From an uncultured Bacilli bacterium (GTDB lineage: Bacteria; Bacillota_I; Bacilli_A; RF39; UBA660): a DNA stretch of 16,008 nt. The stretch is taken from positions 1-16,008 of the forward strand of contig CANRME010000018.1 in assembly GCA_947631655.1 (NCBI GenBank), read 5' to 3'. This document shows, piece by piece, positions 1-4,092 of this stretch. Within the stretch, counting starts at the first letter, position 1; the number at the start of each line of letters is the position of its first letter. Under the pieces are notes generated by a model. That model ran no database searches, was not told the origin of the DNA, and saw nothing but the letters and a program-made list of their open reading frames with translations. The position numbers were made by a program, and so were the translations under genes.

Positions 1-305
1 TCCTTACATCTTTCTAACTCATTTTTAATAAAATTAATACTAAAATTATATTTATCTAAATCACTTTTATTAGCTAAATTAACTATATATGGTGCATGAC
101 AAATAACATTATCGATATTAATATTATTTTCTTTCATAACTTCATGAGCTTTTAAAGTTAAATCCTCATCTATATCTTTTCTTATGGTATTTGTAGGAGC
201 TCCCGTATAAAACATAAATGTATTAGCTCCATAACTTAATGCTTCATTTAAACTTCCCAATAATCCATCTTTGCCATAAGATACATGACTACCTATTATT
301 AACAT
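1..305 (-). CDS. nfo: Endonuclease IV (deoxyribonuclease IV), N-terminal part, cut by window edge
   Basis: Endonuclease IV cleaves DNA at abasic sites in base excision repair; it is a zinc-dependent TIM-barrel enzyme of the AP endonuclease 2 family. About 101 residues are visible, starting at the ATG complementary to 303-305 behind a good ribosome binding site (GAGGTGG). The N-terminus MLIIGSHVSYGK, then GANTFMFYTGAPTNT, then CHAPYIVNLAN are the conserved first segments of this family, including the barrel strand with the zinc-ligand His in HAPY. The rest of the gene lies beyond position 1. It has its own likely promoter at 330-338 and is transcribed away from the repeat array, so it is probably not co-regulated with it. 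Confidence 0.93.
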   Translation of the reverse strand, partial: MLIIGSHVSYGKDGLLGSLNEALSYGANTFMFYTGAPTNTIRKDIDEDLTLKAHEVMKENNINIDNVICHAPYIVNLANKSDLDKYNFSINFIKNELERCK

Positions 306-329
306 ACTTCCACCTCATATTACTTAAAT

Positions 330-338
330 ATTATATCA
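330..338 (-). promoter_or_regulatory. Extended -10 promoter element for nfo
   Basis: On the minus strand TATAAT (330-335) is preceded by TGA (extended -10). A clear -35 is not visible. It lies 25 bp upstream of the nfo start codon, leaving room for a short leader with the GAGGTGG ribosome binding site. Confidence 0.55.
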
Positions 339-378
339 TAAAACTTTATTAAATAAAATTATGTTCTTAATTTACCAC

Positions 379-407
379 TTGAAAATAAGCCTTTTTTATG
401 TTAATAT
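379..407 (+). promoter_or_regulatory. Promoter of antisense RNA A
   Basis: TTGAAA at 379-384, a 17-bp spacer and TAATAT at 402-407 with an upstream TGT (extended -10). It aligns exactly with the promoters at 715, 1064 and 1412 of the other units. Confidence 0.8.
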
Positions 408-430
408 GTATTTAATGAAAGAAATTTCAT

Positions 431-476
431 AAAATAATAAAAGGAACACATCAATTTTTTCATGTTGAGTGTTGCC
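431..476 (-). terminator. Terminator of peptide mRNA A
   Basis: On the minus strand the arms GGCAACAC and GTGTTCC (with TCAA/TTGA above) form a stem of about 10-11 bp with single bulges over 443-476, followed by TTTTATTATTTT. The same arrangement is present in all four units. Confidence 0.7.
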
Positions 477-489
477 AATAAATTGGGTT

Positions 490-522
490 CACCTAAATCA
501 TTTATGAGTTAGGTGGTTTTTT
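490..522 (+). terminator. Terminator of antisense RNA A
   Basis: CACCTAA (490-496) pairs with TTAGGTG (509-515), followed by G and six T. This is a typical intrinsic terminator. Confidence 0.82.
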
Positions 523-604
523 ATATTAAGATTATAAATAATAATCCAATAAGCAAAAGGATAATTATAACTAATGAAAAGATTAAACAATCTTTTTTTG
601 TCAC
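521..604 (-). CDS. Candidate type I toxin peptide A (27 aa, hydrophobic)
   Basis: A 27-residue peptide starting VTKKDCLIF (initiator read as Met) and then almost entirely I/L/V/F/G to the end, so one predicted membrane helix with a short basic N-terminus. The start is GTG complementary to 602-604; the ribosome binding site AAAGGCGG stands 8 nt upstream, the same spacing as in unit D, and the overlapping ATG is followed at once by a stop. This is the most divergent of the four: it lacks the C-terminal VIxIK motif and the second basic position near residue 9. Short hydrophobic peptides of this kind (TxpA, BsrG, Fst types) act on the membrane; that role here is inferred. No known family is recognised. 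Confidence 0.7.
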   Translation of the reverse strand: MTKKDCLIFSLVIIILLLIGLLFIILI

Positions 605-612
605 ATTAACCA

Positions 613-632
613 CCGCCTTTCATAAAAAGCGG
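613..632 (-). promoter_or_regulatory. Hairpin masking the ribosome binding site of peptide A
   Basis: CCGCCTTT (613-620) faces AAAAGCGG (625-632). In the mRNA CCGCUUUU pairs over 8 bp (one G-U) with GAAAGGCGG, which contains the ribosome binding site, so translation should be blocked unless the stem opens. Confidence 0.65.
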
Positions 633-666
633 CAACCACCCAACTATTGATATGTTCCTATAGATA

Positions 667-695
667 ATTATACTTTAGTTTACAAGAAATAACAA
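667..695 (-). promoter_or_regulatory. Promoter of peptide mRNA A
   Basis: On the minus strand TTGTTA (690-695), 17-bp spacer, TATAAT (667-672). The predicted start near 660 gives a leader of about 55 nt. Confidence 0.8.
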
Positions 696-776
696 GTTAT
701 TTATTGCAAAAATATTGATTTTTATAAATTTGTATGTTAAGATGTATGTAGTGAAAGAATTTCATAAAATAAAAAA
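690..776. repeat. Conserved joint between units A and B (back-to-back promoters)
   Basis: This joint carries the outward-facing promoters of peptide mRNA A (leftward) and antisense RNA B (rightward), then the first hairpin of RNA B. It begins with TAACAAGTTATT, in which AATAAC and GTTATT are inverted. It recurs almost unchanged at 1387-1473 and, with more changes, at 1039-1129. Confidence 0.8.
715..743 (+). promoter_or_regulatory. Promoter of antisense RNA B
   Basis: TTGATT (715-720), 17-bp spacer, TAAGAT (738-743) with upstream TGT (extended -10). Confidence 0.82.
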
Positions 777-807
777 GGAGTATTCATTGTTGCATGTGAA
801 TGCTACC
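771..807 (-). terminator. Terminator of peptide mRNA B
   Basis: On the minus strand GGTAGCATTCA pairs with TGAATACTCC (one bulge, one mismatch) and is followed by six T (771-776). Confidence 0.72.
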
Positions 808-818
808 TTATGAAGGGC

Positions 819-851
819 GCACTCTCGAATGCTTTTTAGAGAGTGCTTTTT
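819..851 (+). terminator. Terminator of antisense RNA B
   Basis: GCACTCTC (819-826) and GAGAGTGC (839-846) form a perfect 8-bp stem followed by five T. Confidence 0.88.
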
Positions 852-945
852 AATACTTTATTGCAATCACTAGGAATGCAAGAAGAATTAAAATAATACA
901 GATGTATCGACAAAGTTTAATAATATAAACTCGTTTCTTCATCAT
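850..945 (-). CDS. Candidate type I toxin peptide B (31 aa, hydrophobic)
   Basis: A 31-residue peptide: basic start MMKKRVYIIK, a hydrophobic core, and the end LVIAIKY. From its second Met it aligns without gaps with peptide C (18 of 30 identical by hand count), sharing MKKR, IK near position 9 and LVIAIK at the C-terminus. The ribosome binding site AAAGGAG lies 6 nt before the first ATG (943-945); the second ATG follows directly and could also be used. The predicted topology is one membrane helix with positive charge at both ends, as in many type I toxins. The stop codon (850-852) overlaps the T-run of the opposing antisense RNA. Confidence 0.77.
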   Translation of the reverse strand: MMKKRVYIIKLCRYICIILILLAFLVIAIKY

Positions 946-951
946 GTACTA

Positions 952-983
952 CTCCTTTCAATAGAAGAATAAAAAGAAAGGAG
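952..983 (-). promoter_or_regulatory. Hairpin masking the ribosome binding site of peptide B
   Basis: CTCCTTTC (952-959) and GAAAGGAG (976-983) are perfect 8-bp inverted repeats. In the mRNA the ribosome binding site GAAAGGAG is the paired 3' arm. Confidence 0.72.
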
Positions 984-1014
984 ATAGCACTCACATAGAA
1001 TACTCCTGAAATCA

Positions 1015-1044
1015 ATTATATATCGATTTGCAAAAAAATAACAA
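1015..1044 (-). promoter_or_regulatory. Promoter of peptide mRNA B
   Basis: On the minus strand TTGTTA (1039-1044), 18-bp spacer, TATAAT (1015-1020). This is one base longer than in the other three units. Confidence 0.75.
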
Positions 1045-1063
1045 GTTATTATATGCAAAATAA

Positions 1064-1092
1064 TTGATTTATACAAATTTATATGCTAATAT
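1064..1092 (+). promoter_or_regulatory. Promoter of antisense RNA C
   Basis: TTGATT (1064-1069), 17-bp spacer, TAATAT (1087-1092) with upstream TGC (extended -10). Confidence 0.82.
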
Positions 1093-1123
1093 GTATGTAG
1101 TGAAGCAAAACTTCATAAAATAT

Positions 1124-1164
1124 AAAAAAGAGGAACATTTAATTTTGCAAGTGAATGTCGCCTC
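1124..1164 (-). terminator. Terminator of peptide mRNA C
   Basis: On the minus strand GAGGCGACATT pairs with AATGTTCCTC (one bulged C, one G-U), followed by six T (1124-1129). This is the best formed of the four mRNA terminators. Confidence 0.77.
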
Positions 1165-1180
1165 TAATTAAATTAAGAGT

Positions 1181-1217
1181 TGACACTCAATAAATGCTGA
1201 AAGAGTGTCATATTTTT
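1181..1217 (+). terminator. Terminator of antisense RNA C
   Basis: TGACACTC (1181-1188) and GAGTGTCA (1203-1210) form an 8-bp stem followed by TATTTTT. Confidence 0.83.
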
Positions 1218-1300
1218 ATTGCTATTACCAGTAAGGTAAGGAGTAATAATATGATAGCAATAAGATAAAGGACTTTTATCACAAAAGTTCTTTTCTTCAT
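1208..1300 (-). CDS. Candidate type I toxin peptide C (30 aa, hydrophobic)
   Basis: A 30-residue peptide: MKKRTFVIK, an I/L-rich core, and the end LVIAIKI. The ATG (1298-1300) is preceded by a very strong ribosome binding site, AAAGGAGGGG, which is itself locked in a hairpin (1308-1332). Closest relative in the window is peptide B. One membrane helix is expected. The last codons and the TGA stop lie inside the terminator arm of antisense RNA C, so the two transcripts overlap from here to the mRNA 3' end. Toxicity is inferred from architecture. Confidence 0.78.
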   Translation of the reverse strand: MKKRTFVIKVLYLIAIILLLLTLLVIAIKI

Positions 1301-1307
1301 TCTATCC

Positions 1308-1332
1308 CCTCCTTTCTTTTTAAGAACGGAGG
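1308..1332 (-). promoter_or_regulatory. Hairpin masking the ribosome binding site of peptide C
   Basis: In the mRNA CCTCCGTTCTT pairs with AAGAAAGGAGG (10 of 11 positions), burying the GGAGG ribosome binding site. Confidence 0.74.
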
Positions 1333-1363
1333 TCGACACTCACATTAAATGTTCCTATAGAGA

Positions 1364-1392
1364 ATTATACTCTTGTTTACAACAAATAACAA
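1364..1392 (-). promoter_or_regulatory. Promoter of peptide mRNA C
   Basis: On the minus strand TTGTTA (1387-1392), 17-bp spacer, TATAAT (1364-1369). Confidence 0.82.
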
Positions 1393-1411
1393 GTTATTTT
1401 TTGTAAAAACA

Positions 1412-1440
1412 TTGATTTTTATAAATTTATATGTTAAGAT
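1412..1440 (+). promoter_or_regulatory. Promoter of antisense RNA D
   Basis: TTGATT (1412-1417), 17-bp spacer, TAAGAT (1435-1440) with upstream TGT (extended -10). Nearly identical to the unit B promoter over its whole length. Confidence 0.82.
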
Positions 1441-1468
1441 GTATGTAGTGAAAGAGATTTCATACAAT

Positions 1469-1510
1469 AAAAAGGAGCATTTTAGTTTTTGGGATACTGA
1501 AATGTCTACC
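1469..1510 (-). terminator. Terminator of peptide mRNA D
   Basis: On the minus strand GGTAGACATTT pairs with AAATGCTCC with two bulges, followed by TTTTT (1469-1473). Confidence 0.7.
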
Positions 1511-1528
1511 TGGAAAAACAAGACCAGT

Positions 1529-1564
1529 GACATTTAACCAATTTGGTTAAGTGTCTTTCTTTTT
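1529..1564 (+). terminator. Terminator of antisense RNA D
   Basis: GACATTTAACC (1529-1539) and GGTTAAGTGTC (1545-1555) form an 11-bp stem with one G-U, followed by TTTCTTTTT. Confidence 0.85.
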
Positions 1565-1655
1565 ATAACTTTATTACTAAAATTAGTAGTATTATTAAAA
1601 AAATAATTATAGATATACTTTTTAAAAGTTTTAAAATAAAACTAGTTTTCCGCAT
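1563..1655 (-). CDS. Candidate type I toxin peptide D (30 aa, hydrophobic)
   Basis: A 30-residue peptide: MRKTSFILKLLK, then an I/L/F-rich core ending LVIKL. The ATG (1653-1655) follows the ribosome binding site AAAGGCGG by 8 nt. It shares the basic N-terminus, Lys at position 9 and the C-terminal VIK with peptides B and C. One membrane helix is expected. Its mRNA leader starts near 1722 and is unit-specific, matching only antisense RNA D. This unit is the last of the array, next to the queH stop codon (1781), with no clear terminator between queH and its promoter. Confidence 0.76.
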   Translation of the reverse strand: MRKTSFILKLLKSISIIIFLIILLILVIKL

Positions 1656-1663
1656 ATACTATC

Positions 1664-1691
1664 CCGCCTTTCTTTTTAGGAGTAAAGACGG
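1664..1691 (-). promoter_or_regulatory. Hairpin masking the ribosome binding site of peptide D
   Basis: CCGCCTTT (1664-1671) faces AAAGACGG (1684-1691); in the mRNA this is an 8-bp stem with one G-U, with AAAGGCGG (the ribosome binding site) as the 3' arm. Confidence 0.68.
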
Positions 1692-1728
1692 TGTAGACAT
1701 TCCAGCAACTATAATGCTCCTAGAATTG

Positions 1729-1757
1729 ATTATACTCTTGTTTGCAGTAAATAACAA
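1729..1757 (-). promoter_or_regulatory. Promoter of peptide mRNA D
   Basis: On the minus strand TTGTTA (1752-1757), 17-bp spacer, TATAAT (1729-1734). Beyond it the joint sequence decays and no fifth antisense promoter is recognisable. Confidence 0.82.
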
Positions 1758-1780
1758 GTTATTTTTTGCAAAAATACATT

Positions 1781-2395
1781 TTACTCATTTATTTTATTTC
1801 GAACCGAATATTTACAACCGCAATAATCTTGTCGATATAAATTATATTCATGACTTAATTTAATACTTTCTAAATAACCATTCTTCTTTTTAAAATCACT
1901 TGGTAAATAATGAACTTCATAATACTTTCCTAATTTTAAACCTATCTCATTAATTAATGGCGCATTTTTATAAGGGCTTAAAGTTAAAGTAGTTGCAAAA
2001 TAATCAAAATTATTCTCTTTACACGCTAAAGCCGTTTTACCTAAACGTAAAAGAAAGCATTTAGTACATCTTGCTCCTCTTTCTGGTTCTAATTCTAAAC
2101 CTTTAATGGTTTCTTCATAAATATCATTTTCATAATCGCAATCTAAGAAATTAACTGGATACTTCGTTTTAAATTCTTTAATAAATCTTTTTTGTTCTTC
2201 TTTTCTCTTTTCATATTCTTCTTTCGGTGAAATATTCGGATTATAATAAAATATCGTTATTTTAAAATAGTTAGATAAGTAACTTATGACATAACTAGAA
2301 CAAGGAGCACAACAACTATGTAAAAGTAGCGTTGGTACAATATTATTCTTTTCATTTTCTAAAATTAATTTATCCAATTCTTTTTGATAATTCAT
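1781..2395 (-). CDS. queH: Epoxyqueuosine reductase QueH
   Basis: QueH carries out the last step of queuosine biosynthesis, reducing epoxyqueuosine in tRNA; it is an iron-sulfur enzyme unrelated to QueG. The 204-residue protein shows the family's cysteine set: HSCCAPCS near residues 26-33, GARCTKCF near 107-114 and YCGC near 191-194. The start is taken as the ATG at 2393-2395, with AGGTGA 5 nt upstream. A GTG 9 bp further up (2402-2404) is in frame but lies within that ribosome binding site, so it is unlikely to be used. It is the last gene of the murG-murB-ftsQ-queH operon, 45 bp after ftsQ. No other queuosine gene is in the window. Confidence 0.92.
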   Translation of the reverse strand: MNYQKELDKLILENEKNNIVPTLLLHSCCAPCSSYVISYLSNYFKITIFYYNPNISPKEEYEKRKEEQKRFIKEFKTKYPVNFLDCDYENDIYEETIKGLELEPERGARCTKCFLLRLGKTALACKENNFDYFATTLTLSPYKNAPLINEIGLKLGKYYEVHYLPSDFKKKNGYLESIKLSHEYNLYRQDYCGCKYSVRNKINE

Positions 2396-2440
2396 GTATA
2401 TCACCTGTTTTCATATCATAATACAAAGAAAACTAAAAAT

Positions 2441-3226
2441 CTAGCTTTCTTTTGGTTCTTCTTCTACTTCTTTATTTTCTTGTTCTTCTTTTTCTATTGC
2501 TTCATAAGTTTTAAATACCACATTATCAGTTCTACTATCTAAATATAAAACACCTTTTTTATTTGGCATATCCGTTGTCGAAAATATCTTAATATAACTA
2601 TTTAATTTCTTAATATTAATCGTATTCATATGGACCGTATTACCATCATTCATTCTTAGAATAAATCTCGTATCATCTAGTGTTTCCCCGTTAGCATCCT
2701 TACTAGGAGAATATTCTATCTCACTAATTAATGCTCTTATATCTTTATCAATTTCTTTAAAGCCCGATATTAAATCTTCATATATATCATCCGGAACATA
2801 ATTAATTAAAGTTGGTAAACTTAAAAAATTATTTTTATCTATAGCTTTTCCATTAGATAATATGGTTTTATTTTGATTTTTATTAAAGAATAATACTTCC
2901 GCTTCTTCAATATCTAAAGTAAGATACCCCAAAATATTTTTTTTAACTTTAACTTTATTAATTAAAGGTTCAGTTAATAAATCTTTTTTTACTTTACTAT
3001 TATTTATTTTAATAAATTTAGGATAATCTTCTAATTTTGCTAATCTTATAATATAGTTATCTTCTAAAGTATTCGTTCCCTTAATTATTATTCTTTTAAG
3101 AGATATTTGAGAGTATAGATAAAGTCCACCTAAACATATACCTATTATTAGAAGTAATATTAAGAAATTTTTAATTTTTAATTTCTTTTTATGAACTTTT
3201 TTCGTTGCTACTCCCTTATCCCTCAT
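2441..3226 (-). CDS. ftsQ: Cell division protein FtsQ/DivIB
   Basis: FtsQ/DivIB is a bitopic membrane protein of the divisome that links early and late division proteins outside the membrane. The 261-residue protein has a lysine-rich cytoplasmic N-terminus (about 1-20), one membrane helix (about 20-40, KIKNFLILLLIIGICLGGLY), a POTRA-type domain (about 43-112, beginning ISLKRIIIKGTNTL), a beta domain, and an acidic tail (EKEEQENKEVEEEPKES) like that of many Gram-positive DivIB proteins. The start codon lies 2 bp after the murB stop, with AGAGGA upstream, so translation is probably coupled. Sequence conservation is low in this family; the call rests on topology and on the place next to murG and murB. 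Confidence 0.85.
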   Translation of the reverse strand: MRDKGVATKKVHKKKLKIKNFLILLLIIGICLGGLYLYSQISLKRIIIKGTNTLEDNYIIRLAKLEDYPKFIKINNSKVKKDLLTEPLINKVKVKKNILGYLTLDIEEAEVLFFNKNQNKTILSNGKAIDKNNFLSLPTLINYVPDDIYEDLISGFKEIDKDIRALISEIEYSPSKDANGETLDDTRFILRMNDGNTVHMNTINIKKLNSYIKIFSTTDMPNKKGVLYLDSRTDNVVFKTYEAIEKEEQENKEVEEEPKES

Positions 3227-3228
3227 AT

Positions 3229-4092
3229 TTATCCTCTTTCTATAATTTGTTCTATAATTAAATCAATATTATAAGCTTCTTTAACTTTATCTTTAACATA
3301 ATAGATTAACTCAGCTATATCGCTACCTTTCGCATTATCATAATTAATAATGAAATTAGCATGTAACTTACTTACCATTGCTCCCCCTATATTATAACCC
3401 TTTAATCCTAAATCTTCAATTAGTTTTCCGGCAAATAATCCTTCCGGATTTCGAAATACACTACCCGCATTAGGATAATTTAAGGGTTGCGAGTTACTTC
3501 TTCTTTCCGCCCGATCTTTAGCTAAACTTTCTAATTCTTCTTTATCACCCTTTTTTAAATTCATGGTTACTTTTAAAACAATATAATTTTTATCTTTAAT
3601 TTCACTATGGCGATATTCATGTTTTATGTCTTTAGCATTTCTAGTAACTACTTCTAAATTTTCATCTAAATAAGTTATTTCATCTAAAAAGGTAAAAATA
3701 TCATTTAAGTAAGCTCCCGCATTTCCAGCGACACTTCCACCGATAGTTCCCGGTATTCCTAAAGCCCACTCCAAGCCTTTTAACCCTAAATCTAAAACTT
3801 TTCTAGCTAGAATAGGAAGCATTACCCCACATTCTGCGGTTATATGCCCATCTTCACTTATTTCATAGTTATTTAATTCTTTTAAAGATATAACATAACC
3901 ATGATACACCGGAGTCGCAAATAAAATATTACTTCCCCCTCCTAAAATTAAATACTTTTCATTTTTATTCTTTAAATCCTTTAGTAAATCTCTTAATTCT
4001 TCCACACTTTCTGGAATCATAAAATAATCCGCTATTGTATGAACTTTATAAGTATTATTATTTACTAAATCAAAATTCTTCTTTATTTTCAT
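3229..4092 (-). CDS. murB: UDP-N-acetylenolpyruvoylglucosamine reductase MurB
   Basis: MurB is a cytoplasmic FAD enzyme that uses NADPH to reduce UDP-GlcNAc-enolpyruvate to UDP-MurNAc, the second step of peptidoglycan precursor synthesis. The 287 residues carry the FAD-binding GGGSN (51-55) and GIPGTIGGS (112-120), the substrate-binding YRHS (160-163), the proton-donor serine in NAGSVFRNP (S211), and a near C-terminal Glu (E281, in IIEQIIERG) at the position of the third catalytic residue. Length and motifs fit the shorter type II MurB found in Bacillota. Its ATG overlaps the murG stop by 4 bp (ATGA at 4089-4092), so the two are translationally coupled. Confidence 0.97.
   Translation of the reverse strand: MKIKKNFDLVNNNTYKVHTIADYFMIPESVEELRDLLKDLKNKNEKYLILGGGSNILFATPVYHGYVISLKELNNYEISEDGHITAECGVMLPILARKVLDLGLKGLEWALGIPGTIGGSVAGNAGAYLNDIFTFLDEITYLDENLEVVTRNAKDIKHEYRHSEIKDKNYIVLKVTMNLKKGDKEELESLAKDRAERRSNSQPLNYPNAGSVFRNPEGLFAGKLIEDLGLKGYNIGGAMVSKLHANFIINYDNAKGSDIAELIYYVKDKVKEAYNIDLIIEQIIERG

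Larger units (their letters stand above)
414..522 (+). ncRNA. Candidate antitoxin RNA A
   Basis: Predicted RNA of about 109 nt, from 7 nt after the -10 to the T-run of the terminator at 490-522. It starts with a small hairpin, ATGAAA/TTTCAT (415-430), followed by a stem-loop at 443-476 and the terminator. No plausible ORF is seen. It is antisense to the whole 3' untranslated end of the unit A peptide mRNA, and its end touches the peptide stop codon (521-523). By analogy with RatA and SR4 it would base-pair with the mRNA and block or destabilise it. The function is inferred from anatomy and conservation across four units. Confidence 0.72.
750..851 (+). ncRNA. Candidate antitoxin RNA B
   Basis: Predicted RNA of about 102 nt with the 5' hairpin TGAAA/TTTCA (752-764), the stem-loop at 777-807 and the terminator at 819-851. 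It is complementary to the 3' untranslated end of the unit B peptide mRNA and ends on the peptide stop codon. The stem-loop starts GGAGTATTC, a sequence also found at the 5' end of the unit B peptide mRNA but not in the other units. Antitoxin function is inferred. Confidence 0.74.
1099..1217 (+). ncRNA. Candidate antitoxin RNA C
   Basis: Predicted RNA of about 119 nt. Its 5' hairpin is TGAAG/CTTCA (1101-1115): the closing base pair differs from the TGAAA/TTTCA of units A, B and D by changes on both sides, which supports a real RNA stem. Then come the stem-loop at 1130-1164, a possible CTCT/AGAG stem, and the terminator at 1181-1217. It is antisense to the mRNA end and to the last codons of peptide C. 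Antitoxin function is inferred. Confidence 0.75.
1447..1564 (+). ncRNA. Candidate antitoxin RNA D
   Basis: Predicted RNA of about 118 nt with the 5' hairpin TGAAA/TTTCA (1449-1462), the stem-loop at 1474-1510 (arms GGAGCATTT and AAATGTCTACC) and the terminator at 1529-1564. It is antisense to the 3' end of the unit D peptide mRNA and ends at the peptide stop codon. Antitoxin function is inferred. Confidence 0.74.
379..1757. repeat. Tandem array of four paralogous candidate type I toxin-antitoxin units
   Basis: Four units (A about 379-695, B 715-1044, C 1064-1392, D 1412-1757) repeat with periods of 336, 349 and 348 bp. Each has the same order on the plus strand: TTGAWW-17-TAAKAT promoter, short hairpin, GGA-rich stem-loop, rho-independent terminator, then on the minus strand a 27-31 codon hydrophobic ORF, its hairpin-masked ribosome binding site, its leader, and a TTGTTA/TATAAT promoter. 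The joints between units (for example 690-776 and 1387-1473) are nearly identical, while the unit interiors have diverged. The unit's convergent peptide mRNA and antisense RNA overlapping at their 3' ends resemble txpA/RatA and bsrG/SR4 of Bacillus, though no sequence match to them is claimed. Confidence 0.85.

Noticed and set aside
1345..1533. 62-codon minus-strand ORF in the array
   Set aside because: It runs through the unit C promoter, the joint and antisense RNA D, has no ribosome binding site, and its composition follows the repeat DNA. The real genes there are RNAs and the 30-aa peptides.
379..1757. CRISPR-like or transposon-like interpretation of the spaced repeats
   Set aside because: The period is about 340 bp, not 60-70 bp; the repeats contain promoters and terminators; no terminal inverted repeats, transposase or cas genes are present.
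379..1757. Fst/par-type arrangement with direct repeats shared by both RNAs
   Set aside because: In par the shared repeats are direct in the DNA, so the two RNAs are complementary there. Here the shared segments are inverted, so the antisense RNA and the peptide mRNA leader have the same sequence; the mRNA's own 3' end is the complement.
1543..1863. 106-codon plus-strand ORF
   Set aside because: It is antisense to peptide D, its promoter and the end of queH, with no ribosome binding site or family resemblance.
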